A stretch of 64,000 nucleotides of DNA, from positions 1,054,001-1,118,000 of the forward strand of contig NC_079245.1 of the NCBI RefSeq assembly GCF_028009165.1, written 5' to 3'. Below, piece after piece: positions 63,901 through 64,000 of this stretch (position 1 is its first letter; each line of letters opens with the position of its first letter). This DNA comes from Akanthomyces muscarius (Eukaryota; Ascomycota; Sordariomycetes; Hypocreales; Cordycipitaceae). A model generated the notes under the pieces. It saw only the letters and a list, made by a program, of their open reading frames with translations, was not told the origin of the DNA and searched no databases. A program made the position numbers and the translations under genes.

Positions 63901-64000
63901 TGTCTCATTGACGATGAGAGGTCCAAGAAGCAAGCCGCCACGGTCGCTGATCCTAGTGTCGGGAAAAGCATATGCTATGTAACCTTCAGTGGAAAGTTCG
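60930..64000 (-). CDS. Sln1-type hybrid histidine kinase (N-terminus outside window)
   Basis: Osmosensing-type membrane kinase feeding a phosphorelay to the Hog1 MAPK branch. Exons complement(62736..>64000) and (60930..62683) give 1005 visible residues; the intron begins GTACGT and ends GACAG. The left part is an extracytoplasmic sensor domain, then the helix TILLACAFGTAGLILLLVIP. HAMP-like halves (GVRPIRRLKEAT and DELTELTQTYNSMTEELLKQY) are split by an insertion, as in fungal Sln1 proteins. Next comes the H-box ISHELKTPLNG, with its His codon at 62842-62844. The ATPase domain has LVGNSVKFTP (N), VEDSGHGIPEHMQ (G1), FEPFVQGD (F) and GGTGLGLSI (G2), with Ser-rich inserts. The receiver domain has VADDNSTN, the phospho-Asp in FMDVQMP (codon 61287-61289) and the Lys in LSKPI. 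Confidence 0.95.

Overview
This window is nuclear DNA from a filamentous ascomycete, most likely a Sordariomycete of hypocrealean type. The coding regions prefer codons ending in C. Genes carry short 50-160 bp GT-AG introns with CTAAC/CTGAC-type branch points, and intergenic stretches are long and low in complexity. The gene set is typically fungal: an SSN6/CYC8 corepressor, a Sln1-type hybrid histidine kinase, a GT32 mannosyltransferase-like enzyme and a DUF3712 membrane protein. No tRNA, rRNA, CRISPR array or intact transposon was seen. The species cannot be fixed from the sequence alone.

Layout. 0-5 kb: 3' part of a TMEM115-like Golgi membrane protein (+), a short beta-carbonic anhydrase (-) and an unrecognised 215-aa protein (+). 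5-10 kb: a 5.2 kb gene-free stretch that probably holds the promoter and leader of the next gene. 10-13 kb: SSN6/CYC8-type TPR corepressor (+). 14-19.3 kb: a more accessory-looking group: a stand-alone adenylation-domain enzyme (+), a 63-aa secreted protein with eight mature cysteines (+), and an F-box-like/ankyrin protein with a 13-cysteine tail (-). 20-26 kb: ribosomal protein uL3 (+), a small NuiA-like protein (+) and a disordered 425-aa protein (+). 26-31 kb: anthranilate synthase component I (-), divergent from a Pol iota-like translesion polymerase (+). 32.7-39.2 kb: DUF726/TMCO4-like protein (+) converging on a DENN-C1 protein (-). 39.2-43.7 kb: gene-free. 43.7-51.2 kb: TRAPPC13 (-), a nine-exon KH-domain protein (-), acetolactate synthase regulatory subunit (+) and ornithine carbamoyltransferase (-). 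53.4-60.3 kb: GT32 glycosyltransferase (-) and DUF3712 protein (+). 60.9-64 kb: Sln1-type hybrid histidine kinase (-), cut by the window end.

How genes relate. Three amino-acid biosynthesis genes (tryptophan, branched-chain, arginine) lie within 25 kb. Two have a perfect TGASTCA element 105-132 bp upstream of the start codon, the site type read by the Gcn4/CPC1 activator; the third has only a one-mismatch version. TMEM115, TRAPPC13, the DENN protein, the GT32 enzyme and perhaps the DUF3712 protein all belong to Golgi, endosome or vacuole traffic, but the clustering is loose and may be chance.

All exon boundaries were derived by hand from splice signals and reading-frame continuity. Several genes need them to be read correctly: a 6-nt first coding exon in uL3, a 12-nt one in trpE, a 24-nt last exon in the KH gene, and in-frame introns in Pol iota and DUF726 that a plain open reading frame would include as protein.
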